A stretch of 64,000 nucleotides of DNA from Himantopus leucocephalus (taxonomy: Eukaryota > Chordata > Aves > Charadriiformes > Recurvirostridae), in assembly GCA_003993805.1 (NCBI GenBank), contig RSEF01000002.1:95759502-95823501 (forward strand), given 5' to 3'. Position 1 is the stretch's first letter. Every line of letters begins with the position of its first letter. This document shows, in pieces, positions 49,293 to 60,775 of this stretch. The notes under the pieces were generated by a model, which had not been told where the DNA came from, did not search any database, and was given only the letters and a program-made list of their open reading frames with translations. The position numbers and the translations under genes were made by a program.

Positions 49293-51792
49293 CAGCTTCC
49301 TGAGGGCTGGGAACTGTCATCGCATTGTACATAATGATGATTTTAAGGAATTGCCACTAACTCTCCCAGAAGGCATTTTTATAAGATCAATTGCCCCTTT
49401 AAATATGGCATTGATACATAAAAGACTTCACTGGAAAACATCACAAGCATGTGTGGAAAAGTTGACACGCTTTCCAACATTATCAGAACAAATAAAGCCG
49501 CAGGCACGTGTTTTCCTTGGCCTGACATAAAGCATAATAAGGGAAACATTGTATTCACCTTAGAAAGTGTTAGGTAAATGGAGGAACTTAATTTGGTCAA
49601 GAGCATCTGGACTTTTTGGAGGTGGCTAAGGAGTACTGCTTATTGCCTGGGGATAACCTGGCAATATGGCAAAATGCTGTTACTTAATGGAAAGATGCAC
49701 CGTTGTGACACGCGATCAGTTTCTGTGGTCACATACGTATGCCAGCATGTTTGCTGATACTGCTTTCTGGGATAAGCAGTAACAGAAAGCAAGGCCTCAA
49801 ATGTTTCATATGGATTGATGGACGTTGTAATAACTTCAAACAGTACTTTTCCCTGTTTTCGATTATTAGTTCATGTACCATTAGAAATGAATTACGAATA
49901 GGATAAACTGGTTGAGTTACTTATATTTCCTCTTTAAATGTAGCCTTTTTTAACAGTCTGCTGTAATTATTTTATTTCACAGAATATTCAGATGTTGACA
50001 ATTAAAATTTAGAGTCTAATTCTTCTGTAGCTATGTTACTCTAAGGACCAGAGGTCAGATGAAATCCAAGGTTTTCTGTTCATATTGCTGGAAATCCATT
50101 TCCAGGATAACAGAAAAAATGCATTTACTGTCTTTGTAAATGTGCACTCAAAACAAGGTGACCGTCAGGTGATTTTTAACCAGTTGAACTTTTGCTTCTG
50201 TTTGTTCTTTTGCAATGAATAAGAAAGATTCTTAGAAAAGGTTCTTAGAAATGTTGAAATTTTCCCCACTATTTAAAAATAAGAAATGTCAGAAACACCT
50301 GTTCTGATTCTTATTTTTGGAATAATGACTGGAAATCTTAAAGATGTATATTGCAAGTTCTCACACTTTAAGATGAGAGACAAAAGTGTTAACAAAAAAA
50401 TCTCTTCTCCAAAGTGTCACTCATTGGAGTCACAGAATTTTTTAAAGAAACAAAGTATTTGTGTGCTGAACAGCAACAAATATTCTTTTCTTTACCTAAT
50501 TTTTATTTTCTGGTTTTCATACTGTCTTTTTTTCATGAGTTGCCTTGTCATTGTACTTTACTAAGGTAAACAAATACTGAAATTTAAGTGGAAAAAAATA
50601 GGGAAGTAGAGCTTATTCTTCCTGAAAAAAAAATAAAATATTCATCCTCCTTGATTTTTTACACAAGGCAAAGAAACAGAGGAAAATGCCAGTCTAGTTC
50701 TGTGTTCTTTGCCGGTCCCCTTTACAGGCAGTTCTTTACTTGTTAAAGGGCATCCAGAATTACTTTGAACCCAATTTAGAAGATTTTGTCGAAAACTCGC
50801 CTGCCCTTTTGCGCATCCCGCCTTGGTCGTAGTTTGGTTCCTTAAAATGTGATGGATTAGGTTTTGTCATTTGGTTTTTGCCCCCCAGGTAGTGTATAAT
50901 GCATATTGGTAATGTACTGTACTGCACTGATGTCAGATACAACACAAGAAAAAGTCATGATTTGTTCAAAACAAATCACCACCACTAATAATTCATGTGG
51001 GATGAAATCTACACTTTTCTGTGTGTCTTTCTGCCGTTGAAGTGAACAAACCAGAGCTTTTATTTCTGTGGAATATCTGCTGGACTGGACCCTTTCTGGT
51101 GGTTACTCATGTACTCTCACAGAAACTGCACTTTATAGCAAGTCTGTGTAAATATGCTATTTAATGGATAAATGGGTCAAAGTTAATGTTGTAGATGTTA
51201 GACAGACTACTATTACCTTGCGTATTTTAAGGCATTAAAGTTGGAAAGAGAACAGTTAGAAAACAATTTTGTGTTATAAGCAAGCCAGAGCATTTGTTAT
51301 AAACGATAATTCAGATCTTTTACTTACAGATACGAGGCATATAGTGCATAGACTATTTGACCTGGTTTTGATAAAATGGGAAGATGATAAAGCTGGAAAG
51401 AATAGCTTCATAATGTTCCTTGCCTCAGGATTGATTTAGATTTAGGCAGCATGGCATGTATTTTATAAGATTAGCTTATTTTTCTTAGTATCAGAATTGG
51501 CTTTTTACCTAGTCACAGTTACAGTTTCATCTCTGTAAATAAAACCAGCTGCAACAACATGTTCTTCTGTCTTTTTTCTGATTATCCTGCAACCCCGGTT
51601 GTATTGGGTACCAACCAGTTTTGCACATTTACTCTGATCTTGCAGTAGTTTATTCAGCTTGGGTGTGTCACACTCATCGTTTTCCTGTATTGTTCATGTT
51701 TCTACAGCTCATCCCTTGTGTTTTGCTGTTTAAAGAGTGTGATTCATCTGTAGCTGTCACGCCAGTTTACTAAGAACGTTACTAAGAATGAC

Positions 51793-51872
51793 ATTTTATC
51801 TTTAGAGAAAATAAGGCTTAGAGAAGTTGTGTGATGTGGAGGTCAAAGGCAGAAAAAGATTTCAGGTCTTTT
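51793..51872 (+). mobile_element. Possible MIR SINE relic
   Basis: The stretch reads, in order, ATTTTATCTTTAGAGAAAAT, AAGGCTTAGAGAAGTTGTGT, GAGGTCAAAGGCAGAAAAAG and ATTTCAGGTCTTTT. This follows the MIR core and tail pattern known from amniote genomes (ATTTTACAGATGAGGAAACT, GAGGCTCAGAGAGGTTAAGT, AAGGTCA, GGCAGAG, CCAGGTCT) with many substitutions and small deletions. MIR is an ancient SINE shared by amniotes, so an eroded copy in a bird-like genome is plausible. The similarity is judged by eye and may be coincidental. Confidence 0.4.
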
Positions 51873-53204
51873 AATTTGCATATACTGCCTACCCAGTCAT
51901 GCTATTTAGATAATATATGATCTCCTTAAAATAACAGTGAAAATCTAGGAAAGAAAAGTCATCTAACCCAGAATCACATGCCTCTGTGTGTGCGTGTGGA
52001 TGTAGTATGCTATAGAGTTCAGTAATTAGGAAAAGAGATGCACCCTCCCTTAACCTTTAATAGTTTGCAAATCGCTCGATGCAGATACAGAATTGGAGTG
52101 GAAGGATGGGGTTAGATTAGTTTGGGATGGATGTGGTGTCAGCATGCATAGAATTTTTTATTAAAATTGCGGATGGGTTACATTAGTTGTGGCTACCTGT
52201 AACACAGCCAGGAACTGAGTGGAGTGTTTTTTCCGAGTGGTAGTGCAGCTCAGGTAGAAGCAATCAGAGCCTCTGTGGTGTCACGTTGCATGATGATTTG
52301 AGGTATGAGCAAGGGTCCTGCAGGAATTGTCTTCAGATCACCAGTTGCTATTCTTTTCTGGCTGATATTGGAACTGGAGGCATTTTTCCACCCCCTAAAA
52401 AGCAATTAGTTACTGGCTGAGTCTGCGTATTCTTAATTATTTAGGTTTATGTTATACCAGAAGAAAGACTATCTGAGTCAGAATATGCTTATGCTTTCTA
52501 TATCTTTAGAGGAAGAGGTAATCTGCTTTTGCTTAAATTGTCTATGTCTTGTCCGTATACATCAGTTCAGCATCTACCAGCACCTCCAAAATAAATCCTG
52601 GCAGAAGCTGAAGTAATCTATTGCCGGACTCTGCAAAAGAATTTTGGAACTAAGTTGGGGTTTATGCTTTCATGCTTGTAATACTGGAGTGATTTCTTTT
52701 GTGTGCTAAATTTATTTACACCTCTAATCTAAAGTACAGTTTTGCCCTTTTGGGTCTTTTGAAAGGGGACCAGTCACTAAAAATTATGAGGTAGCTAGAA
52801 ATGGGATTTATGGTCCACATTCACTCTGTTGGCTAATACAATTTTTTCATATCTATTCAGCTTATGCAGGCTCCATGTAATGTGCTATTTTATTCCCTGG
52901 CAGACAGACATATGAAAAACCTATAATTTTAAGAAACTGTTTGAGGTATCCTACATTTTTATTAGTAGTTGTTTTTGTTTAAATTGTGTATGAAATGAAC
53001 AATATTTGCTATAATACACTACATATGGTCTTAATTCTGCATGCTCTGCTCAGTTAAAATTTGCCATAGAGGACATTTTTGACTTGTCAAGATTTGCAGG
53101 GGCAAATCCCATGGATCTTAACAAATAAGAGTATACTGCAACTGAGAACAGCCTGAACTTCACAAAATCATTAGTCGACACTTTGCTGAATGCAGAAAAA
53201 TGTC

Positions 53205-53500
53205 TCTGTTCCACTCAAAGCCTAATTATTGTATTGCAAAATTTTGAGACTCTAATAAGGACGTATTGAGCTTTTGCAAGCCTATTGCCAGTAGGCAATT
53301 TATTATTCAATAAATCCTCCACCCATGATCAGATAGCTAATGGGAAGTGCTCCAGACTTGAAGTAACAGCATGTTCTTTCTCTATTAGCACAATGTTTGC
53401 ATTAAAAAGATCAATCAGAATATTTATTAGCACAATATCTACAGAAGAATATTCCGATTGACTCCGGATTGATGGAAAATTACATATTTTACATCAGGCT
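53205..53500. promoter_or_regulatory. Candidate conserved non-coding element with PBX/HOX-type sites
   Basis: A compact, repeat-free stretch with several ordered motifs. ATCAATCA at 53410-53417 is a perfect TGATTGAT on the minus strand, the PBX-HOX composite type. GATTGA recurs at 53456-53461 and 53467-53472, 11 bp apart (one helical turn). The 12-mer TATTAGCACAAT occurs twice (53383-53394 and 53425-53436). CTAATTATTG lies at 53222-53231 and an ATTGCC/GGCAAT dyad at 53284-53299. No open frame spans it. This is the strongest enhancer-like signal in the window, but conservation and activity are inferred. Confidence 0.35.
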
Positions 53501-55349
53501 TCAAAATATCCCCCCTGAGCTTTGGCCGTGGGCTAGCTTTTCTCCTAGTTTTATCATCAGGCCAAGAATTTTCTTGTTTGTTTTTTTCTGCATCTATTGT
53601 TAATGTATGTTGAACTTCTTCCTCAACAATAAAAATCTGAAGTTTGTCCTTTATGTATTCCTTCTAGACATACACTGTTTTGCACAGTATCTCGCTATAG
53701 TTTCTTTAAGCTGCTTCTCTGCTGCCTACCTTAGCTGTGGGGACAACACTCACATGGTATTTCAGCAAGTGTATTGCCAAGACAGAGCTGGAGTCTGGGA
53801 CTGCTCTATAGAAACATGTGTGACATGTTTCTTTATAGAGACAAATGCACAAGGGTATCATGATGTTGTTGAAATCAGGGCGTTGTACCCAGACAATTAC
53901 CATTAAATTTCTATAGATGGATGAGTAGATAGATCGTTTTGATTTTGTTTTTTTCCACTAAGCCTGAGCTCACCATTTCATTAAGAGAAGTACCACACGG
54001 CTCTGATTAATTAAATGTTAAATCTTGTATTTCATTAGTCCTCGCTTGCATTGGCAACCTTAGACCACATAAAATTGAGAGCACAAATGAAAAGACCTAT
54101 TTGTTGTCCAGGTCTTTTGTTAGACATGGTTACTTTTTGCACGAGTATGCTTACAGAGTTGTGTCTCATCTTGCAGCAGGTAGCCCAGAAACAGACAAAC
54201 TGGAGTCTAAAATTGCATTCAACTGTTAATAGATAGTTTATATTTATATCTTAGCCTACAACTAATATTGCTTCTGTGTGAAAAGTGTTGGAACTGCACT
54301 TGCCACTAAATTACTGTGGCTGTTCCTCATGTTTTGTAAAGAAGAATATGTATGCCTATGCTGCCTTTGAAAAGTTGCCCTGAGTCAGCTCACAGTATTG
54401 CCAAATTATTTGTTGATCCAGATAAATGGTGATCTTTTAGGCAAGTTCCTAGATATTTCCTGTGGAATAGTCACTCCACAATGTGCAGGACCCAGAATAA
54501 GGACTGGCTTGGGCAGTCCAATGTCTACAGCATTTCTTTAGGTATGCTGCAGTCTGCCTGTGGGCAGATTTTGGAGAACAGCTAACCTCCTTGCTACTTT
54601 TGAGACATAATTGCAGACTCTAACTGCTGACTGAGACTATAATTCCACTGCTGTGGAAGTATGGTGACTTCTCGTGACTGAGGACAGGTACTGGCAAGGA
54701 GGTCCTCTCATACCATTATGTGAAAGTTTTGCAGACACAAGACAGTTGTACTCCCAAGTTGCCAAACACAAAGAGCAACGCATGTTATTTACTTACCCGC
54801 TAATGATCATTCTAAATGCTTAATATAACAGATTTCTAGCATTTTGAGCTCTCCCCTATTTGCAAATATTTATTCTTAAGAGACCACTTCATTCTAAATG
54901 AATTCTCAGGAATAAGACAGGATAGAAGAGAAGTGCAACACTGACAATTTAGTCCACGGCTTCATCATGCATGAACAAAAAAACCTGAAATGTTTGGGAC
55001 CTACTGTATTGCCAGATCTATAGGAAGTGTGGGACCTGGTTTTATAAGGCTTCTCAAGACACCTGAGCACACATGATCTTGAAAGTTTAGAGAGATAATA
55101 GACCTTGTATGGGATATCACTTGGTTTCCATATATCCTACCAGGCACTTGCTTTTAGGATGCCATTTATTTGTTAGGTAGCACCAAGGGACATAAGGGTT
55201 CAAGAAGAGTTATTCATATCTAGATAATAACAGTCGTCTATTTCATCAGGGTGCATCAAGTATCCCCCTGCCTATCATTTCATTTGCCAGAGTTTGACAT
55301 TAATGCCAGTACTGGTAATGATGTGTCCAGATTACCTTGGAGATAGGGA

Positions 55350-55350
55350 N
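55350..55350. other. Single-N contig join at a poly-A run
   Basis: A lone N directly before 18 A. Like the join at 32492 it coincides with a homopolymer, so the run length and junction are unreliable. Confidence 0.8.
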
Positions 55351-55368
55351 AAAAAAAAAAAAAAAAAA
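55351..55368. repeat. Poly-A tract
   Basis: Eighteen consecutive A following a single-N join. No retroposon body is seen on either side. Confidence 0.9.
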
Positions 55369-58300
55369 GTAGGCTAGCTAGAGGAAGTAAATCTTTATTC
55401 TCATTGTGTTGCAACTCACTGAGTCACTGGGCTTGAAATGAGATCCCTGGATTTGCACTTCTCTCTCATGTCTTGCTCAGCTGAAAAGCTGAGCTTCCCC
55501 ATCTTGAGTTAATTAAAGAGCTTCCATTAATGCAAATTTGTTTGAAATTAAGCTTCCATGCTGCATGCACAGGGAAGAAAAAGTTGGCGGATTTCAGTGG
55601 CACAAAACTGTTCATGCATCTATATGCATCGTTAGGGTCCTAAATCACCTTCCGAGTCCAGTTCTTATGTACACGTGAAAACCGTCATCACTGAGATAGA
55701 ATTCTCTCAAGGAGTGCTCATTGTGGTGAGGTCCTGGCCTGTACATCCACAAAAGCTGCTTCTTTTTGGACATGACAATTAATGCCAACTGCAGGAGATG
55801 TAACAACTCAAATTAGTTTGCTAATAGCTTAATTTTTCCCTTGTGCAAGAACTTCCAAAACCACCTTGGTACTCTCTAAAAGTATGGGTGGTTTTCCTGC
55901 CATGCATTTCTCACTCCTAAATTAATCTTTTCGTACTCTATATTAGTTCACCAGGACAGGATTTTCCTGCTGCCCCACAGTGTGTATGCCTGTGAGGATA
56001 TTAATTCACTCCAGCTCCATGAGTAAGTGCGGTGACCTTACTAGATATCCAGTGTCTTCGGTCAGTCAGGGATTCATTTTACATGATATGTCAAGCCGTC
56101 TACTAAGATGAGGTTACCTCTTATGTTATCAGAGGATAAGGTGAGATCTGTAATACTGGTAAGAGGACTCTCACACCTCTGTTTGGAAGCCATACCCGTT
56201 TTCATTCTCAGACTTAAAATGGAGGAACAGAGAGTAAGTGTTGTCACCCAAGATGAGGATACCACTGCCATGCATCTTTAGTGATTGCACTGCTTTTTCT
56301 TCTGCCCTCCACTGTGTTGCTTTCTAGGGTACCTGTCCTGAATATATTGTGAGCATTATTTGTGTTCAGCAGGGGATATAAATTGCAAGCATACAGCTAA
56401 CTGTGATGACCCAGATTGTTTTTCTGTGCAAGTAAGCTTCCCATTCAGGATTACCTGAACGTAAATACGATGTGTTCTCTGATCAGAATAATGAAGACTT
56501 TGAAACTCCATTTATCTATGAAGTGTTAATGGAAACCCTACACCAGCTAGGAAACATGTGCCTCTAGTTCTTAGAAATTGATAGAGATTTTTCATCATTT
56601 ACATTTTAAAGTACCCTCTCAGAGAGATTACACTGCATCAAAAGACTTGCAATTAAGACATCATTTCAGTAAGGTAATGCTGCACAAAATCTTTTGATTT
56701 TAAATCAAATTAGAAAAGGAAGCCATATTTTTTCTCTAAACAAAAGTGAAAGGTAGTAATTTGTAGATAGCCTTACAGATATCAAACGGCTGGTCATGTT
56801 GGCAAAATGCTGGGGTGAGCACGCCTTTCTTATTGAACATAGAACACAGGCTTGTAAAAATGTTGTAGTGAAGGTGAATGGCCTGATAGCTGAAAATGTT
56901 AACCTTTCCTCTGCTGTTTCTGGGCTTGACATACACCATCCATGCTTCTTATTAGCATTTGCTACTATGGCATGCACCTTCTCATCACTAGATGAGGACT
57001 GGGTTTTCATTTCTTCAGTATAGCCCCTGATCAATGCCATGGCTGCCCTCAGTCCTTGAAAATGTATTCCGTACCTAAGGAAAAATAATGCTTTTGAGCT
57101 GAAATGTGAACAGGTGAGCCTTGTTCTCACCTCAGACCAGGGGAGTAGGTTTCAGTGGGTGTACAGTGGCTGTAACAGAAGCAGAGTGAGGCCCTTTTTT
57201 TTCACTGCCTAAATGAAAGGGTCATCAGAAGGATGAACCTGCTTTGGACTCCAGGGGCACGAAAGCTCCTGAAAAGTCGGCATGTAGGATCTGATGCAGT
57301 CCGTCAAGTTCCTAACACAGAGGTATCCAGACCACAGAAAGGGGACTATGCCTAGCACTAATTAGTTCCCTTGCTAACCTTTTTACTAGGACCTGTGAGC
57401 ATCCCGTGTGCTACGGGGCCTGAATTCTCTGTTGTGTTCAGAGATGGGAGCCTGATTCCTCTTTGCTTTGGTGTTACCTGGTTCTCTGGCATCTGTCCCA
57501 AGTGTTTACATCTGTGCAAGCAAATGGCTATAAAAAGTATAATTAGAAAGAATTTATCATTATTTTGCTTAGATAAATGGTACATTGTTTGGTAAATGAC
57601 GCCAAAAGGCAGAATTGAAATAGATCCAGTTCTTGCTGGATTGGACTGGTCACAGGGATAGAGCAATCTGTTGCTGTCATTGCCCTTGATGTGTCCAGCA
57701 TGGATAAAAAGAGGATGCTGCACTGAACACTGACACAAAACCAAACAGCGAGTTTCATTCACTGGGGCTTTCATACCGGCTTAGTTCATGATCATTACAT
57801 TCATAAGCAATAAAAATAAGAAAAGTAAATGAATGGATTAGAGCAAGTGAGTGAATATAATACTTGAAAGGCTGAATTAATTAACAGAAAGTAAAAGATG
57901 AACTATGAAGGTTTTATTTCCCCTTTTGAATCAAATTTCAAAATATTCTCTGAGCCACTAAATTAGACAAGCAGATTTATGTTTTGTTTCTTGAGTTTTT
58001 ATGAGTGGCACAGCTACGTGGGCATTGAACCACTTTGGAGACAGGCAGAAAAAAAAGTACTGAATGACAAATGCCTTTATTCCTGCTGACTTGCAGAAAA
58101 ATCAGCCAAAAAGAAAATAATTCTTAGAATGTAATGAAGAAAGGTTGCAGTGCTATTTAACAAATAGGACGTGGTATCCCAAAGACGATAAACATTTTAA
58201 CAAAACATACAAGCTTTTTGTTATCATTCTTTGACTATTATTTTTCTTTTCCATATACTCAGTTGTTCCATGAATTCTCAGAAGTGCGGTACCCAACAGT

Positions 58301-58518
58301 ACCTTTCAATTAAAACAGATGGCTATACTACTGTAGGTTTCTCTGCAGCATAGCTTAAAGATGCTATTTTTGCAACACAGCATTTGTTTCATGTTGCAAA
58401 AAAAAAAAAAAGCAAATGTCCTAATGTGATGTCCTCACGTGGGCCATTGAGACTAATCAAATCCTATTAAAAAAACAATTTTTTTTCTTTTTTTGTCCCA
58501 TTGCTTTTCCCTATACAG

Positions 58519-58670
58519 CAGTTAACCATCACACGATGCTCATACATTGCATTGAAAATTTTGTCTTGGAAAAATCACTGCGATGTTTTGAGGAATATCT
58601 TTATTTTCCTCAGTGGGCAGGTCTTTCATTCTGTCTAACAATAAAATAGCACTTCTATATGCACACAGCC
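58519..58670 (+). other. Candidate terminal exon with poly(A) signal
   Basis: A pyrimidine-rich tract (about 58478-58514) ends in CTATACAG at 58511-58518. From 58519 one frame stays open for 39 codons to TAA at 58636-58638, starting QLTITRCSY. AATAAA follows at 58640-58645, and a GT-rich stretch lies at 58673-58712. Acceptor, short frame, stop, AATAAA and downstream GU-rich element together have the order of a compact last exon. The peptide is not recognised and such alignments of weak signals occur by chance, so this could equally be the end of a non-coding RNA or nothing. Confidence 0.22.
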
Positions 58671-58810
58671 TGCCTTGTGTTTATAGTATTTTGTATTGTT
58701 GTTGTTTTGTGGGGTTTTTTTGCTGAATGTGAATAGTCTTTAGTGTCACATAGATAAGAAACAAATCAGATCCAGATACCCCTTTAAAAATAAAAAAAAA
58801 AGGTTGGATA

Positions 58811-58870
58811 ACTGAAGAGAAGGGCTTAAGACTGAAGAGAAGGGCTTAAGACTGAAGCCAAGAGCTTAAG
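58811..58870. repeat. Minisatellite, 3 x 20 bp
   Basis: Three head-to-tail copies of ACTGAAGAGAAGGGCTTAAG at 58811-58830, 58831-58850 and 58851-58870. The first two are identical. The third differs at three positions (GCCAAGAG where the others have GAGAAGGG). A partial fourth unit (ACT) and a short GTTGGT-type repeat follow. Confidence 0.96.
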
Positions 58871-60734
58871 ACTAGTTGGTGTTGGTGTTGTCAGTGGGTT
58901 AGTGTGTTTGGCAGAGACTGGGAGAAATTTCAGTGTAAATTTGATGTGTCCTGTCAGCTTAGTTCATCCTGTACTACTTCTTTGCTTTCAGAGGGGTCAT
59001 AGTTTCATGCTGATCTGTGCCAGCAGCAAACTATAACATGTTCAAGCAAACACAGCTCCTCGAGAAGTTGGTAGAGAGCAAAGTACAACTCATTTGTCAG
59101 TACTTGCTTAAGCCTTTGCCAACAAATCGTGGCTACCTCAAGGTGGGGGGCTTTTCCTGTTTTTGGAGGGTACCATCACAAACTACTAGATACAATTGGT
59201 CCAGCTGTAGGTTTTAATACTTAAAATGACAAATCTAATAAGATCACAAGTGGATCAAGCTCTGCTAAATCTTGCTCCAGCAGTGTAAAAGGTTATAGCG
59301 TCTTGGGGTTTGTGCCATCCATCCTCCAGTGGCCAAGGGCCCTGGAGCAGAAATAACAGAAGGGAGCATGTATCAGCATCTCCGCCGCTGCAAATCACAG
59401 TCCAATGTATCTGCTTGAACTGCCATTGCATTAATATACCAGGCTGTCAGCTGGAGCCTCTAAAGAACAGGCAGCTTTGCTACAGGGAGATTAACGTCCA
59501 GGAGAAGTGGGAAAAGAGATGGTTCAAGCAGTTGACGGTTGAGTCTTAAATCTCTGTTTTTCATCTCTTCCTGAGACATTGGTAAAAGGCCAAGACTAGA
59601 ATAAGCATAGTGCTGAAATTTAATTGCACAATTGATGCCCCATTTCCCTTTTTTTAATCTTTTTTCCCCCCCCCATTTGTAAATTTTTGTTGTTTCTGCA
59701 CAGGAAAGGCTGACTAACAGTTTTTGGGCTACCATGACTTCTGCTTGTTTGGCAAGCAAATTTAATCCCACAAGAATCTTTTGTATATTCTTCATGAATA
59801 GCTAGAGGACTACCATCTTCTTTAAAGCTGCAGAATACACTCACCAGGAATAACTGAATAGATTGTAATATCTGTCCAGAACAATAATTCCCAGAAACCT
59901 GGAAAATGTTTAACAAAACAACTTTAACTGCCCTTTTATAATAGAAAATTTGTGTGTCCATCATACTTTAAGACAGGGAAATTTAAAGGATAAAGCTGAA
60001 TAAGGTGACAATTGACATTTCTTTTCTCCCACTATCTGCCAGTCCAAGCATTACATCCAGCATATATGTATTACTGAGCAGCTTATGTTTTTTACAAAAT
60101 GTCAGATGTTAATGATACTGTATGGCTTTACTTAAATATTTCCATACATTTCCATCTTACCTGTATGGTATGATTCAATAAACATATGATGATTTGAAGA
60201 TCAGTTCTGGAAGTCTTACATTAGCCTTCAGATTCACCAAATGCCTGATTGAGCAAAATGGTAATGCAATGATAAATTCACAAAAGACAGCTGGTTGGGG
60301 TTTTTTTTTCATTTTGCAAATATCAGCATGCTGATCTTTGTTCATGGATAGTGACATGAGGACAGTTTGTGAAAATGGCACTTCTGAAACACTGCCAGGC
60401 TTTGTGACTGCAAAGCTTCAGGGCCGTATTTTCTGCTTTGAGTGAACTCAGAAACCTTGATGGAAAAATCGGTGGATCAGTGGATCCCTCACACATAATC
60501 ATGGAAAGATTCCTCCACAGGAATATGTTCAGATGGGTTTTCAAGAAGCCTAAAGGAATTAAGTGCCTTGTTTATATATCTGTGTAAAACTGCATTGTCA
60601 ATCGGTACTTTCATCCCACAGCTGTTAGAGAAGATAGCAAAGCTCCTCTTTGATGCATAGATGCCCTGTAACTTAAATCGCAGTTTGGGGGAACACATAT
60701 GTCAATTAGGCATGGCTGATCAAATTACTGAGCA

Positions 60735-60775
60735 CACTGGCTCCATATGCATATTGCCTTTATTAGGCAAACAAA
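60735..60775. promoter_or_regulatory. Overlapping palindromes of possible regulatory type
   Basis: ATATGCATAT at 60745-60754 is a perfect 10-bp palindrome with a POU/octamer-like ATGCAT core. It overlaps by one base a second dyad, TTGCCT at 60754-60759 and AGGCAA at 60765-60770 with a 5-nt spacer. Two dyads packed into 26 bp of unique sequence suggest dimer-binding sites. The second resembles but does not match the NFI consensus TTGGC(N5)GCCAA. Function is inferred. Confidence 0.25.

Larger units (their letters stand above)
49293..55349. other. Unique AT-rich non-coding sequence
   Basis: No gene or CR1 copy is recognised in this 6-kb block. Open frames reach 99 codons (53607-53906, +), with a hydrophobic, cysteine-rich translation that matches no family I know, and are taken as chance. 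The block holds a possible MIR relic at 51793-51872 and the regulatory-looking stretch at 53205-53500. A short GT-rich run near 51985-52005 is simple sequence. Confidence 0.6.

Noticed and set aside
56705..57130. 141-codon minus-strand open frame, with an acceptor-like TTTTTCCTTAG inside
   Set aside because: No recognised domain; a second frame of 67 codons is also open on the same strand; no matching donor. A frame of this length is expected by chance in 64 kb of AT-rich DNA. A processed pseudogene of an unknown gene cannot be fully excluded.
57358..57774. 138-codon minus-strand open frame
   Set aside because: No domain or splice borders, and the same strand is open in another frame (71 codons) over the same bases.
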